A program made the translations under genes and the position numbers. This document shows positions 1 through 6,532 of a stretch of DNA of 9,978 bases, one piece after another. The stretch covers positions 1 to 9,978 of the forward strand of contig JAQTRB010000040.1 in assembly GCA_028712015.1 (NCBI GenBank), given 5' to 3'. The notes under the pieces are model-generated. The model saw only the letters and a program-made list of their open reading frames with translations, searched no databases and was not told where the DNA came from. This stretch comes from Syntrophales bacterium. GTDB taxonomy: Bacteria > Desulfobacterota > Syntrophia > Syntrophales > UBA5619. The number at the start of each line of letters is the position of its first letter. The first letter of the stretch is position 1.

Positions 1-921
1 TTGGGATTCGTCTCTTCCTTTCCGCTCCTCCTGCTGCTGGCCTTCTGGGTGGGCGCCGGCGCGGTCGGTTCTTACATTCCGCTGATTCCGCTGCTGATCG
101 GCTGGTCCTCCAGAAAACGCAGCGGCGGAGCGATCGGCATTGCCCTGAGCGGCACGGGTGTCGGCATCCTGCTGACCGGGTACGTCGTATCGTTCTTGCT
201 GATCCGGTACGGCCCCGTCGGCTGGCGATGCGCCTGGATCGTGCTCGGCTCGGCCACGCTGCTGGTCGCCATGGCCGGCGTTTTCCTGCTGCGGGAAAAG
301 GAGGGAGGCCGTGATGAAACGAAAGGCGACGGTGGCAACAACGCATTGCTGAGTCTGCTCTATCGCGATCCGAATCTCCGGGCGATCATGGCCGTCTATC
401 TGCTGGTGGGCTTCGGCTATATCATCTACGGAACATTCATCGTCGCCTACGCGGTCGAGGAGATCCGTCTCTCTACGCGCGAGGCCGGGCTGATCTGGTC
501 CGTGTTCGGACTGTTCTCGGTGATCGGCTGCATCTTCTGGGGTCTGGTTTCCGACCGCCTCGGACGCAAAATCGTCACCGTGGCGGCTTTGCTGCTATTG
601 TGCGGTTCCGTTCTGCTGGCCGTTCTCTGGAAGGAGAAGGCGGGACTTTTCCTCTCCGGCGGACTGTTCGCCTTCACCTTCAACGGCGTCATCACGCTCA
701 TCGCCGCAATGTTCGGCGATCGGATCCCCATGTCGAAGATCGACCGGTTTTTTGGAGTCGCCACGCTGGTTCACGGCCTGGCGCAGGCGGTCGGCGTTGC
801 CATCGCCGGCTGGCTGAAGGACCTCACCGCCACCTTCGTCGTTCCCTTTGTACTGTCGGCCTTGATTATCGGTGTATGCCCGGTCTTCCTGATCCCCATG
901 AGAGAAAAGGGCAAGCGGTGA
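1..921 (+). CDS. MFS transporter, 5' end outside the window
   Basis: A polytopic membrane protein of the major facilitator superfamily, which moves a small solute across the inner membrane, usually with protons. About 306 residues are visible, with roughly nine to ten hydrophobic segments. A full MFS protein has about 400 residues and 12 segments, so the first one or two helices probably lie left of the window. The TTG at base 1 is therefore unlikely to be the true start. A charged, glycine-rich cytoplasmic loop (about residues 98-126) separates the two six-helix halves. The classic MFS loop signature appears in the second half as G-L-V-S-D-R-L-G-R-K (residues 181-190). The small-residue run S-G-T-G-V-G-I (50-56) is typical of a packed MFS helix. 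The protein ends in a basic tail. The substrate cannot be read from the sequence. The next gene lies on the opposite strand. Confidence 0.85.
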   Translation: MGFVSSFPLLLLLAFWVGAGAVGSYIPLIPLLIGWSSRKRSGGAIGIALSGTGVGILLTGYVVSFLLIRYGPVGWRCAWIVLGSATLLVAMAGVFLLREKEGGRDETKGDGGNNALLSLLYRDPNLRAIMAVYLLVGFGYIIYGTFIVAYAVEEIRLSTREAGLIWSVFGLFSVIGCIFWGLVSDRLGRKIVTVAALLLLCGSVLLAVLWKEKAGLFLSGGLFAFTFNGVITLIAAMFGDRIPMSKIDRFFGVATLVHGLAQAVGVAIAGWLKDLTATFVVPFVLSALIIGVCPVFLIPMREKGKR

Positions 922-952
922 ACGCCCGGCAAACGTCGCCGATCGAATGAAA

Positions 953-966
953 GGGAAAGATTTCCC
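953..966 (-). terminator. Weak hairpin between convergent genes
   Basis: GGGAAA-GA-TTTCCC forms a short perfect inverted repeat in the 54-bp gap between the convergent MFS and RsbRD-like genes. Read on the minus strand it is followed by a T-rich but interrupted stretch (TTTCATT). It could act as a weak terminator for the minus-strand gene. There is no clean T-tract on the plus-strand side. Confidence 0.22.
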
Positions 967-975
967 GGAACGGGC

Positions 976-1431
976 TCAGGCGCGGTCTGTAGCAGCGGCC
1001 AGCTCGCCGTAGCGTTTTGCGACACTGTGAATGATGTGGTCGAACATCAGAATGGTCCGGTTGATGCTCTCCACCGCCTGGTGCATCTCTAACGTGGTGA
1101 CAAACAGCACATTGAACTCGGCAAACAGCCAGATATGCCGGCGCATGAGCATCAGCGCGTAAATCACCTCATGGAGAGGCACCCCCGTCCCGTACATCTC
1201 TTCGGCAAAATTCAAAAAATATTCCATCTCTTCGGTGTGGGGTTTTTTGCTGAAATAGAGTTTCCCGATGTTCTTGTAAAAACGGACGGCATGGGGAACG
1301 TATTGATCGGGGTCCAGGGAGTGGAACGAGGGCGTCCGCGAATTCGTGCAAACCGCTTTGCCCCACCGCTCCGAAATTTCTACGGTGTGTTTTTCCAGAA
1401 CCTCGATCAGCTTGTCTGCAAACACTTTCAT
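976..1431 (-). CDS. Stand-alone RsbRD N-terminal-domain-like protein
   Basis: A 151-residue soluble, all-helical protein. It resembles the N-terminal domain of RsbRD-type RsbT co-antagonists, which are sensory modules of stressosome-like systems. Visible family-like features are an N-terminal helix with an aromatic W-G-K (residues 23-25) and the segment G-V-P-L-H-E-V-I-Y-A-L-M-L-M-R-R-H-I (about 82-99). There is no STAS domain and no transmembrane segment, so it is a sensor or adaptor module alone. The start at 1431 is chosen over one ten codons upstream because GAGGAGA (1444-1438) lies six bases before it. Its own promoter sits at 1474-1502. No rsbS, rsbT or anti-sigma gene is in the window. 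Family assignment is by motif memory and is moderately sure; the ligand and partner are unknown. Confidence 0.68.
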   Translation of the reverse strand: MKVFADKLIEVLEKHTVEISERWGKAVCTNSRTPSFHSLDPDQYVPHAVRFYKNIGKLYFSKKPHTEEMEYFLNFAEEMYGTGVPLHEVIYALMLMRRHIWLFAEFNVLFVTTLEMHQAVESINRTILMFDHIIHSVAKRYGELAAATDRA

Positions 1432-1473
1432 CGGCAATCTCCTCGTCGGTTCGGTGATCATCTCTGGCCGCGC

Positions 1474-1502
1474 AGTTTATTCAAATTCCGACAGGCTGTC
1501 AA
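1474..1502 (-). promoter_or_regulatory. Sigma-70 promoter for the RsbRD-like gene
   Basis: On the minus strand, a perfect -35 TTGACA (1502-1497) is followed by a 17-bp spacer and the -10 TAAACT (1479-1474). This is the best -35 box seen in the window. Transcription would begin near 1467, giving a leader of about 36 bases that includes the GAGGAGA ribosome-binding site. Confidence 0.6.
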
Positions 1503-1597
1503 GATCTTTAACAAACATTCGTTGCACTTACGGTAATAAAGGGCATCCGGCTCCGACGATCAAGGCAGACATTCGGCCAATGCACCCCAGAATTTCC

Positions 1598-1626
1598 TTG
1601 GCTTTCCGTTTTTCCCGTGGCATATT
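1598..1626 (+). promoter_or_regulatory. Candidate promoter for glcDF
   Basis: TTGGCT (1598-1603), a 17-bp spacer and CATATT (1621-1626) match the sigma-70 boxes at four of six positions each. The start would fall near 1633, about 60 bases before glcD. It is the best plus-strand candidate in the 263-bp divergent gap. A sigma-54 reading of the TGGCAT...TTGC stretch fails on spacing. Confidence 0.3.
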
Positions 1627-1694
1627 TGCGCCCCTTGGACGGCACAAACGCAGCGGGATTTGCCGACATCGGATTCTGACGGGAGGCACGGAAA

Positions 1695-3083
1695 ATGATT
1701 GATGCGGGGATTAAAAAGAAAATCAACGATGTCGTGGGGCGGGATTATGTCCTCGATTCCGAGCTGAACCGATTCGGTTATTCCTACGATTCCTCCTTCA
1801 TCCCGCTCCTTCCGGAAAACAGACCGGATCTTGTCGTGCTGCCGCGGACCGCGGAAGAGGTGTCGAGGGTCATGGCCGTCGCCTGCGAAGAGGAGATCCC
1901 CGTCACCCCCCGGGGCGCCGCGAGCGGACGTACCGGAGGCAGCATCCCGCTCCGAGGCGGAATCTCTCTCTGTCTCGACCGGATGACGAAGATCGTCGAG
2001 CTCGACGAACGGAACATGATGGTCACGGCGGAGGCGGGGGTCCGCACGATCGACCTCTACAACCATTGCGCCGCAAAAGGGCTCTTTTTCCCCCCCGATC
2101 CGGCCAGTTGGAAGTTTTCCACCATCGGCGGCAACGTGGCCGAAAACGCCGGAGGAATGAGGGCCGTCAAGTACGGGGTCACGAAGAATTACGTCATGGG
2201 GCTGGAGGTGGTTCTGGCCGACGGCGCCATCCTTTGGACCGGCGGCAAGGCCATCAAAAACGTCACCGGCTACGATCTCACGAGCCTCTTTACCGGTTCC
2301 GAGGGGACGCTCGGCATCATCACCCGGGCCCTGTTCCGGTTGATCCCGATGCCGAAGCGGCGCGGCACGTTGCAGGTGATGTTCCGCAACCTCGACGACG
2401 GCTGCCGGACGATCCATACGATGCTCCTTTCGGGCATCGTCCCGGCGGCGGCGGAGATCATGGACCGGACCTGTTTGGAGGTCGTCGCCCGCCACCGCAA
2501 GACGGAGCTCGACCCGGAGGTCGGCGCCTGCATCATCATCGAAATCGACGGCGACGACGATACCTCCCTCGAAATCCAGGCGAAAGGTATCGAAGATGTG
2601 GCGATATCCTGCGGCGCCGTCACATTCCGCGCGGCCCGCTCCCAGCAGGAAGCTGACGAAATATGGGCTGTCCGGCGGGGGATCAGTTCCGCCGTCGCCG
2701 CCCTCGCGCCCCATCGCATCGGCGAGGACATCTCCGTTCCCCGCGACGCCTTCCCCGAAGTGGTGCGCCGCATCGCGGAGATCTCGAAGAAGCACGGCTT
2801 CACCATCGCCGTCTACGGCCACGCCGGGGACGGCAACATCCACCCCTCGCTGCTGTGCGACCTGTCCAAGCCCGGCGAGGAGGAACGGGTCCACCGGGCG
2901 GTCGACGACATCTTTGCCGCGGCCCTGAGCGTCGGCGGAACCCTCTCCGGAGAGCACGGCATCGGCATCACCAAACGGCCCTACATCAGGGACGCCCTCG
3001 GCGAAATCGGCATCCGAACCCTCAAGGCAGTGAAGGCGGCGCTCGACCCAAAAGGGCTACTCAATCCGGGAAAGATCTGGTGA
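1695..3083 (+). CDS. glcD: FAD-binding 2-hydroxyacid oxidoreductase, GlcD type
   Basis: Flavoprotein of the VAO/PCMH family (462 residues) that oxidises a 2-hydroxyacid such as glycolate or D-lactate to the 2-oxoacid and passes electrons to its Fe-S partner GlcF. The N-terminal FAD domain (about 43-220) shows P-R-G-A-A-S-G-R-T-G-G-S (72-83), G-G-N-V-A-E-N-A-G-G (145-154) and S-E-G-T-L-G-I-I-T (202-210). The C-terminal FAD-oxidase domain carries G-H-A-G-D-G-N-I-H-P (375-384) and G-E-H-G-I-G (419-424). H376, H383 and H421 match the metal ligands known in D-2-hydroxyglutarate dehydrogenase and GlcD. The ending G-L-L-N-P-G-K-I-W is typical. The ATG is supported by GGGAGG (1681-1686). The next gene follows directly. 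The substrate (glycolate, D-lactate or 2-hydroxyglutarate) cannot be settled from sequence alone. Confidence 0.9.
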   Translation: MIDAGIKKKINDVVGRDYVLDSELNRFGYSYDSSFIPLLPENRPDLVVLPRTAEEVSRVMAVACEEEIPVTPRGAASGRTGGSIPLRGGISLCLDRMTKIVELDERNMMVTAEAGVRTIDLYNHCAAKGLFFPPDPASWKFSTIGGNVAENAGGMRAVKYGVTKNYVMGLEVVLADGAILWTGGKAIKNVTGYDLTSLFTGSEGTLGIITRALFRLIPMPKRRGTLQVMFRNLDDGCRTIHTMLLSGIVPAAAEIMDRTCLEVVARHRKTELDPEVGACIIIEIDGDDDTSLEIQAKGIEDVAISCGAVTFRAARSQQEADEIWAVRRGISSAVAALAPHRIGEDISVPRDAFPEVVRRIAEISKKHGFTIAVYGHAGDGNIHPSLLCDLSKPGEEERVHRAVDDIFAAALSVGGTLSGEHGIGITKRPYIRDALGEIGIRTLKAVKAALDPKGLLNPGKIW

Positions 3084-3109
3084 CGACGGCCCTGAAGCAA
3101 AGGCATGAC

Positions 3110-4336
3110 ATGGATAAAAAGATGGATCACGATCTGCTCCGGGAAGCGGGGAGAATGGTCGGCCGCTGCGACCGCTGCGGCACATGCCTGCCGGTCTGTC
3201 CGCTTTTCGGGGTGAAGGGCATCGAAGCGACCAGCGCCCGGGGGAAAAATGCGGTTACCCGAGCGCTGGCCGACGGCGGACTCGAGCCGACGCGGGAGGC
3301 GCTCGATATCGTCAATTTTTGCCTTCTCTGCCGGGCCTGCGTCGATACCTGTCCGGCGAAGGTTCCGACGGACGAGGCGATGGTCGACGTCCGCCAGCAT
3401 CTGATCGATCTGACCGGTGGGGCGAGCACGAAGTACAAGCTCGTCGGCGGGATCCTGAAGCGTCCGGGCGTCGTGAAGGCTGCCTCCGCGGCATTGTCGA
3501 TCCTGCGCCGATCCGGCCTCAACGGCTTGTTCCCCTACGGCATGGCCCCGGAAGCCTACACCCGGTCGCATTTCCTGACCGCCTTTGCGGGACCGGCCGC
3601 CCTCGGGCAACAGGCTCCGCCCTCCACGGTCTCGGTATCGGACCGATCGAAGGTAGCCTATTTCCGCGGCTGCGGAATGGAGATGATGTTTCCGGAGGCC
3701 GCCGCTCAAACCCGTGCCATCCTCGAAAACACCGCCCGTCTGAGAGAACCGGGAAACGTTTGCTGCGGCCTGCCCCATCTCGCCCACGGCCTGCGCGGCG
3801 ATTTCCTGGACCTGGCGCGGCGAAACATCCGGATTTTCGAGGAGGCCGATGTTGTCGTCAGCGATTGCGCAAGCTGTGGAGCGACCCTCAAGCACCTGGG
3901 CTCCTTCTTCGCGGACGATCCGGCCTGGAAGGACCGGGCGACCGCCTTCAGCGCCAAGGTCATGGACCTCACGGAGTATCTCGCAAAGGTCGGCTACACG
4001 CCACGACAGAAAACGGCTGCCGTTTTCACCTATCACGATCCCTGCCATCTGGTTCGGGGTCAGGGAATCGCGAAGCCGCCCCGGGAACTGCTGAAAGCGG
4101 CGGGAGGGTTCGTCGAGATGAAGGGATCCGACATATGCTGCGGCGGCGCCGGCTCCTTCCACATCGATTATCCCGACGCGGCAGCGCAGATTTTGGACCG
4201 GAAGCGGCGGAACATCGAAGAGACGGGGGCATCCGTGGTCGTAACCGGCTGCCCCGGCTGCCTGATTCAACTGGCGAAGGCGGCAAAGGCCTCCGGCGGC
4301 AAATTCAAGGCCATGCATATCAGCCAGGTCATCTGA
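3110..4336 (+). CDS. glcF: Fe-S/CCG-domain partner subunit, GlcF type
   Basis: Electron-transfer subunit of the glycolate/D-lactate oxidoreductase, 408 residues (E. coli GlcF is about the same size). Two 4Fe-4S motifs lie at the N-terminus: C20-x2-C23-x2-C26-x3-C30-P and C71-x2-C74-x2-C77-x3-C81-P. Two complete CCG (DUF224) domains follow: C188, C218-C219, C253 and C256, then C312, C343-C344, C381 and C384. In heterodisulfide reductase HdrB and related proteins such modules hold non-cubane clusters. All expected cysteines are present, so the subunit looks functional. AAAGG lies six bases before the chosen ATG. A GTG at 3080 is an alternative start that would overlap the glcD stop as GTGA. There is no separate GlcE gene. 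A plausible terminator follows at 4347. Confidence 0.9.
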   Translation: MDKKMDHDLLREAGRMVGRCDRCGTCLPVCPLFGVKGIEATSARGKNAVTRALADGGLEPTREALDIVNFCLLCRACVDTCPAKVPTDEAMVDVRQHLIDLTGGASTKYKLVGGILKRPGVVKAASAALSILRRSGLNGLFPYGMAPEAYTRSHFLTAFAGPAALGQQAPPSTVSVSDRSKVAYFRGCGMEMMFPEAAAQTRAILENTARLREPGNVCCGLPHLAHGLRGDFLDLARRNIRIFEEADVVVSDCASCGATLKHLGSFFADDPAWKDRATAFSAKVMDLTEYLAKVGYTPRQKTAAVFTYHDPCHLVRGQGIAKPPRELLKAAGGFVEMKGSDICCGGAGSFHIDYPDAAAQILDRKRRNIEETGASVVVTGCPGCLIQLAKAAKASGGKFKAMHISQVI

Positions 4337-4346
4337 AATCCGTGGA

Positions 4347-4374
4347 CGAGAAAGCCGAACCTTCTTGATTTTTT
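4347..4374 (+). terminator. Plausible intrinsic terminator of glcDF
   Basis: A stem pairs 4347-4354 with 4361-4367 around the loop CCGAAC, with one G-T wobble and one bulged A. It is followed at once by ATTTTTT (4368-4374). It begins ten bases after the glcF stop. The stem is short, so strength is uncertain. Confidence 0.4.
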
Positions 4375-4412
4375 CCACCCGCGCCGGGACAGAAAATTTT
4401 TCAGATGAAAAC

Positions 4413-4441
4413 TTGATTTTTCCGCTGATTGTGTGTAGAGA
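4413..4441 (+). promoter_or_regulatory. Candidate promoter upstream of the ATP-grasp gene
   Basis: TTGATT (4413-4418), a 17-bp spacer and TAGAGA (4436-4441). An A/T-rich tract (about 4391-4402) just upstream could act as an UP element. The -10 box matches at only three of six positions, so this is tentative. It would give a leader of about 230 bases that spans the small ORF at 4531. Confidence 0.25.
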
Positions 4442-4530
4442 AAAAATACCTGATGGCGGAATGAAAAAGACTGCGGAAAAGGCTGACCATTTTGGGGAGG
4501 AAAGCTTGTTCTGATCCGTTAGAGACATAC

Positions 4531-4647
4531 ATGACCGGGGATTTTCCGGCGGACCGTTTCTTCCTATCGGCCCTGCCGGGCGGAGCGGGCTTCGACGGAA
4601 ACATGCGGACGATCCTTCGTGCCCGGATCGGCAGGAATCCCCCCTGA
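4531..4647 (+). CDS. Possible 38-aa small ORF in the leader of the ATP-grasp gene
   Basis: ATG to TGA with mostly G/C third positions, as in the neighbouring genes. The peptide starts M-T-G-D-F-P and ends in a basic R-A-R-I-G-R-N-P-P. The ribosome-binding site (AGAG, about seven bases upstream) is weak. It ends 30 bases before the ATP-grasp start and is in the same reading frame. It could be a leader peptide, a remnant of an N-terminal extension, or chance in GC-rich DNA. I do not recognise a family. Confidence 0.2.
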   Translation: MTGDFPADRFFLSALPGGAGFDGNMRTILRARIGRNPP

Positions 4648-4677
4648 ATCTCGAGATTGCATCCTGGGAGTCTCTGC

Positions 4678-5700
4678 ATGCCACTGGATATCGATCCATG
4701 CAAAGTGCCGGTCGTCCTCCTGTACAACCAGGACCCCTCTTGGACTCCCGATGAAAAATCGGATGTGGACCTGCTCTCCTCCCAACTGGCGCAGGCCGTC
4801 TGCGGCGTCGGTCATCCCATTACGTTGCTCCCATTGACCAACAGCGATCTGCCCGCGGCGCTCCGCCCCTTCGACCCGACCTCCCATGTCATCCTCAACT
4901 GGTGCGAGAGCCTTCCCGATATCCCGAAAAGCGAGTCCGCCGTCGTCCGGATCCTGGAATCCACCGGTTTTGTGTTTACCGGAGCCGATGCTTCGGCGCT
5001 GGAGCGCTCGCAGAACAAGCACGCCATGAAGGAGATTCTGAACCGTACGGGCATTCCCACCCCGGCCTGGCGTCTGTACGAGCGTCCCGAGTCCAACGGC
5101 TGGAAGCAGTTTCCGGCGATCGTCAAGGCCGCGAAAGAGCACTGCAGCGAAGGGCTCACACGGGAGTCCGTCGTCATGAACGAAACCGAGCTGCACGCCC
5201 GGATCGCCCACGTGCTGGACACCTTCGGGCAACCGGCCCTGGTCGAAGATTTCATCGACGGGCGGGAGTTCCACGTGTCGCTCTGGGGAAACGGCGTTAT
5301 TGAAATGCTCCCTCCGGCGGAGATGGATTTCTCCCAGTTCAAGGATATCCACGACCGGCTCTGCACCTACGAGTCCAAATTCGTTCCCGGATCGAGACAC
5401 TACGAAGGGATCCATACCCTTCTTCCCGCACCCCTGAGCCCGAAGGAGATGCACCGGCTCCAAGAGATCTGCCAATCGGCCTACCGGGCGATCGGGTGCC
5501 GCGACTACGGACGCATCGACGTTCGGATGCGCGACGGCGCTTTCCATGTCCTGGACGTGAACCCCAACGCCGACATCAGCGCGGACGCCAGCCTCGCCTG
5601 TGCCGCCGAACTGGCCGGTTATTCATACGGGGAAACGGGAAGCAAGATCGTGCGGTTGGCGGCCAGCCGACTCGCGACCCAGGGAATGCTTCGGGGATAA
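4678..5700 (+). CDS. D-alanine--D-alanine-ligase-like ATP-grasp enzyme
   Basis: Cytoplasmic ATP-grasp ligase of 340 residues, joining a carboxylate (activated as acyl phosphate) to an amine. The N-terminal third is the Rossmann-like pre-ATP-grasp domain. Then come F-T-G-A-D-A-S (100-106), the ATP-binding lysine of P-A-I-V-K (146-150), and S157-E-G, similar to the Ddl serine loop. Next are V-E-D-F-I-D-G-R-E-F (189-198), G-R-I-D-V (278-282) and the metal-binding D-V-N-P-N-A-D-I-S (293-301). Classical Ddl has E-V-N-T-x-P-G at this last site, so the first ligand is Asp for Glu and the P-G is absent. This puts it in a Ddl-like side branch whose substrate I cannot name. The ATG at 4678 is preceded by GGGAG (4666-4670) at seven bases and is preferred to a TTG at 4657. 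No mur or fts genes are nearby. Confidence 0.82.
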   Translation: MPLDIDPCKVPVVLLYNQDPSWTPDEKSDVDLLSSQLAQAVCGVGHPITLLPLTNSDLPAALRPFDPTSHVILNWCESLPDIPKSESAVVRILESTGFVFTGADASALERSQNKHAMKEILNRTGIPTPAWRLYERPESNGWKQFPAIVKAAKEHCSEGLTRESVVMNETELHARIAHVLDTFGQPALVEDFIDGREFHVSLWGNGVIEMLPPAEMDFSQFKDIHDRLCTYESKFVPGSRHYEGIHTLLPAPLSPKEMHRLQEICQSAYRAIGCRDYGRIDVRMRDGAFHVLDVNPNADISADASLACAAELAGYSYGETGSKIVRLAASRLATQGMLRG

Positions 5701-5716
5701 AAAGGTTCACAACAAA

Positions 5717-6340
5717 TCAGAAGAGCAGAACCCCGATCAGACTCGTGATGAGCCAGCGGAAGAACTGGATGACCGGGTCGAGAGCCCCCAGGTACAGCAG
5801 ACCGATGATGATGAAGAATCCGAAGGGTTCCAGACGGGCCATGGCGTATCCGACGCGTTCGGGAAGAAATCCCATGAGGATCTTCGATCCGTCGAGCGGC
5901 GGGATCGGGATGAGGTTGAACGAGGCGAGGATGATGTTGATCTGCGCCAGATAATAGAGCAGCAGTTCGATCGATTCGAAAGAGGTTGGGGAGAGCAGGC
6001 GCAGCAACAGGATGGCCAGAAAGGCGAAAAGCAGATTCGCGATGATCCCCGCGGAAGAGACCCAGATCAGTCCCATGCGGGTGTTTCGGATCAGGCTGAG
6101 GTTTACCGGAACCGGCTTGGCCCAACCGAATCCAAAGATAAACAGCATGGCGGTGCCGATTGGATCCAGATGCTTCAGCGGATTGAGGGTCAATCGGCCG
6201 TGAACCCGGGCCGTGGGGTCTCCCATGAGGGATGCGACCCAGCCGTGGGCCAACTCGTGGATGATGATGGAATATAAAAGCGGGATCGCCAACAGCACAA
6301 ACGTCAGCGGATCCCGGATAAGCAGTTGGAGCAGCCCCAT
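5717..6340 (-). CDS. Site-2 protease family M50 membrane metalloprotease
   Basis: A compact intramembrane zinc protease of 207 residues. The first membrane helix carries the zinc motif H-E-L-A-H (28-32). The third zinc ligand is the aspartate of P-P-L-D-G-S (147-152) in a later helix, preceded by the family-typical N-L-I-P-I (142-146). Other hallmarks are N-P-L-K-H-L-D-P-I-G (53-62) and G-W-A-K-P-V-P-V-N (72-80). There is no PDZ or CBS domain, so this is the minimal YwhC-like class rather than an RseP type. Its natural substrate is unknown. The start at 6340 is chosen because a G-rich ribosome-binding stretch (6350-6344) lies just upstream and the hydrophobic core begins soon after; an in-frame upstream extension to 6448 lacks family character. 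It converges on the ATP-grasp gene with a 16-bp gap and diverges from thyX. Confidence 0.9.
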   Translation of the reverse strand: MGLLQLLIRDPLTFVLLAIPLLYSIIIHELAHGWVASLMGDPTARVHGRLTLNPLKHLDPIGTAMLFIFGFGWAKPVPVNLSLIRNTRMGLIWVSSAGIIANLLFAFLAILLLRLLSPTSFESIELLLYYLAQINIILASFNLIPIPPLDGSKILMGFLPERVGYAMARLEPFGFFIIIGLLYLGALDPVIQFFRWLITSLIGVLLF

Positions 6341-6471
6341 TTTCCCCCCTTGCCAACATGGATCCTGATGCCGCAGGATCGGACCCGAACAGGCTAACAC
6401 AAAAGGCGTGAATCCACCAGGCGATACAGCCGACGCTCGGGACGACACCGATTCCCGCGGACAAGAATCTC

Positions 6472-6500
6472 TTGCCGTCGGCCAAGGCCGATGGTAACGT
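6472..6500 (+). promoter_or_regulatory. Candidate thyX promoter with palindrome in its spacer
   Basis: TTGCCG (6472-6477), a 17-bp spacer and TAACGT (6495-6500) form a weak sigma-70 match. The spacer contains the palindrome TCGGCC-AA-GGCCGA (6478-6491), a position where a repressor could bind. The start would be near 6507, about 25 bases before the ATG. Confidence 0.25.
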
Positions 6501-6532
6501 GATGCCGGTTCGAATCAACCTCTGGGGGGTGG

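Larger units (their letters stand above)
4337..4677. other. 341-bp intergenic region between glcF and the ATP-grasp gene
   Basis: The first part (to about 4500) is much more AT-rich than the flanking genes and holds the glcF terminator and a weak promoter candidate. The second part returns to high GC and contains an unproven 38-codon ORF. I see no tRNA, known riboswitch fold or mobile-element end here. Confidence 0.6.

Noticed and set aside
1618..1629. Sigma-54-like TGGCAT...TTGC upstream of glcD
   Set aside because: The GG and GC elements are nine bases apart instead of twelve.
1560..2957. Long minus-strand open frame (465 codons) opposite glcD
   Set aside because: It is antisense to a clear FAD-binding protein, has low-complexity Asp/Gly/Arg-rich content and no recognisable domain. 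GC-rich coding DNA commonly leaves such frames open.
4645..4677. TGA as selenocysteine joining the small ORF to the ATP-grasp gene
   Set aside because: Only a four-base-pair GAGA/TCTC pairing follows, not a SECIS-like hairpin, and the ligase N-terminus looks complete from its own ATG with a good ribosome site.
2981..4699. Long minus-strand open frame (572 codons) opposite glcF
   Set aside because: It is antisense to a gene with all GlcF cysteine motifs, and the translation shows no family features.
4401..4727. Minus-strand 108-codon frame across the AT-rich gap
   Set aside because: It overlaps the start of the ATP-grasp gene, shows no ribosome site or recognisable domain, and its composition is unlike the neighbours.
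5619..6518. Alternative minus-strand frame of 299 codons over the M50 gene
   Set aside because: The neighbouring frame carries HELAH, LDG and membrane helices, so this one is a shadow.
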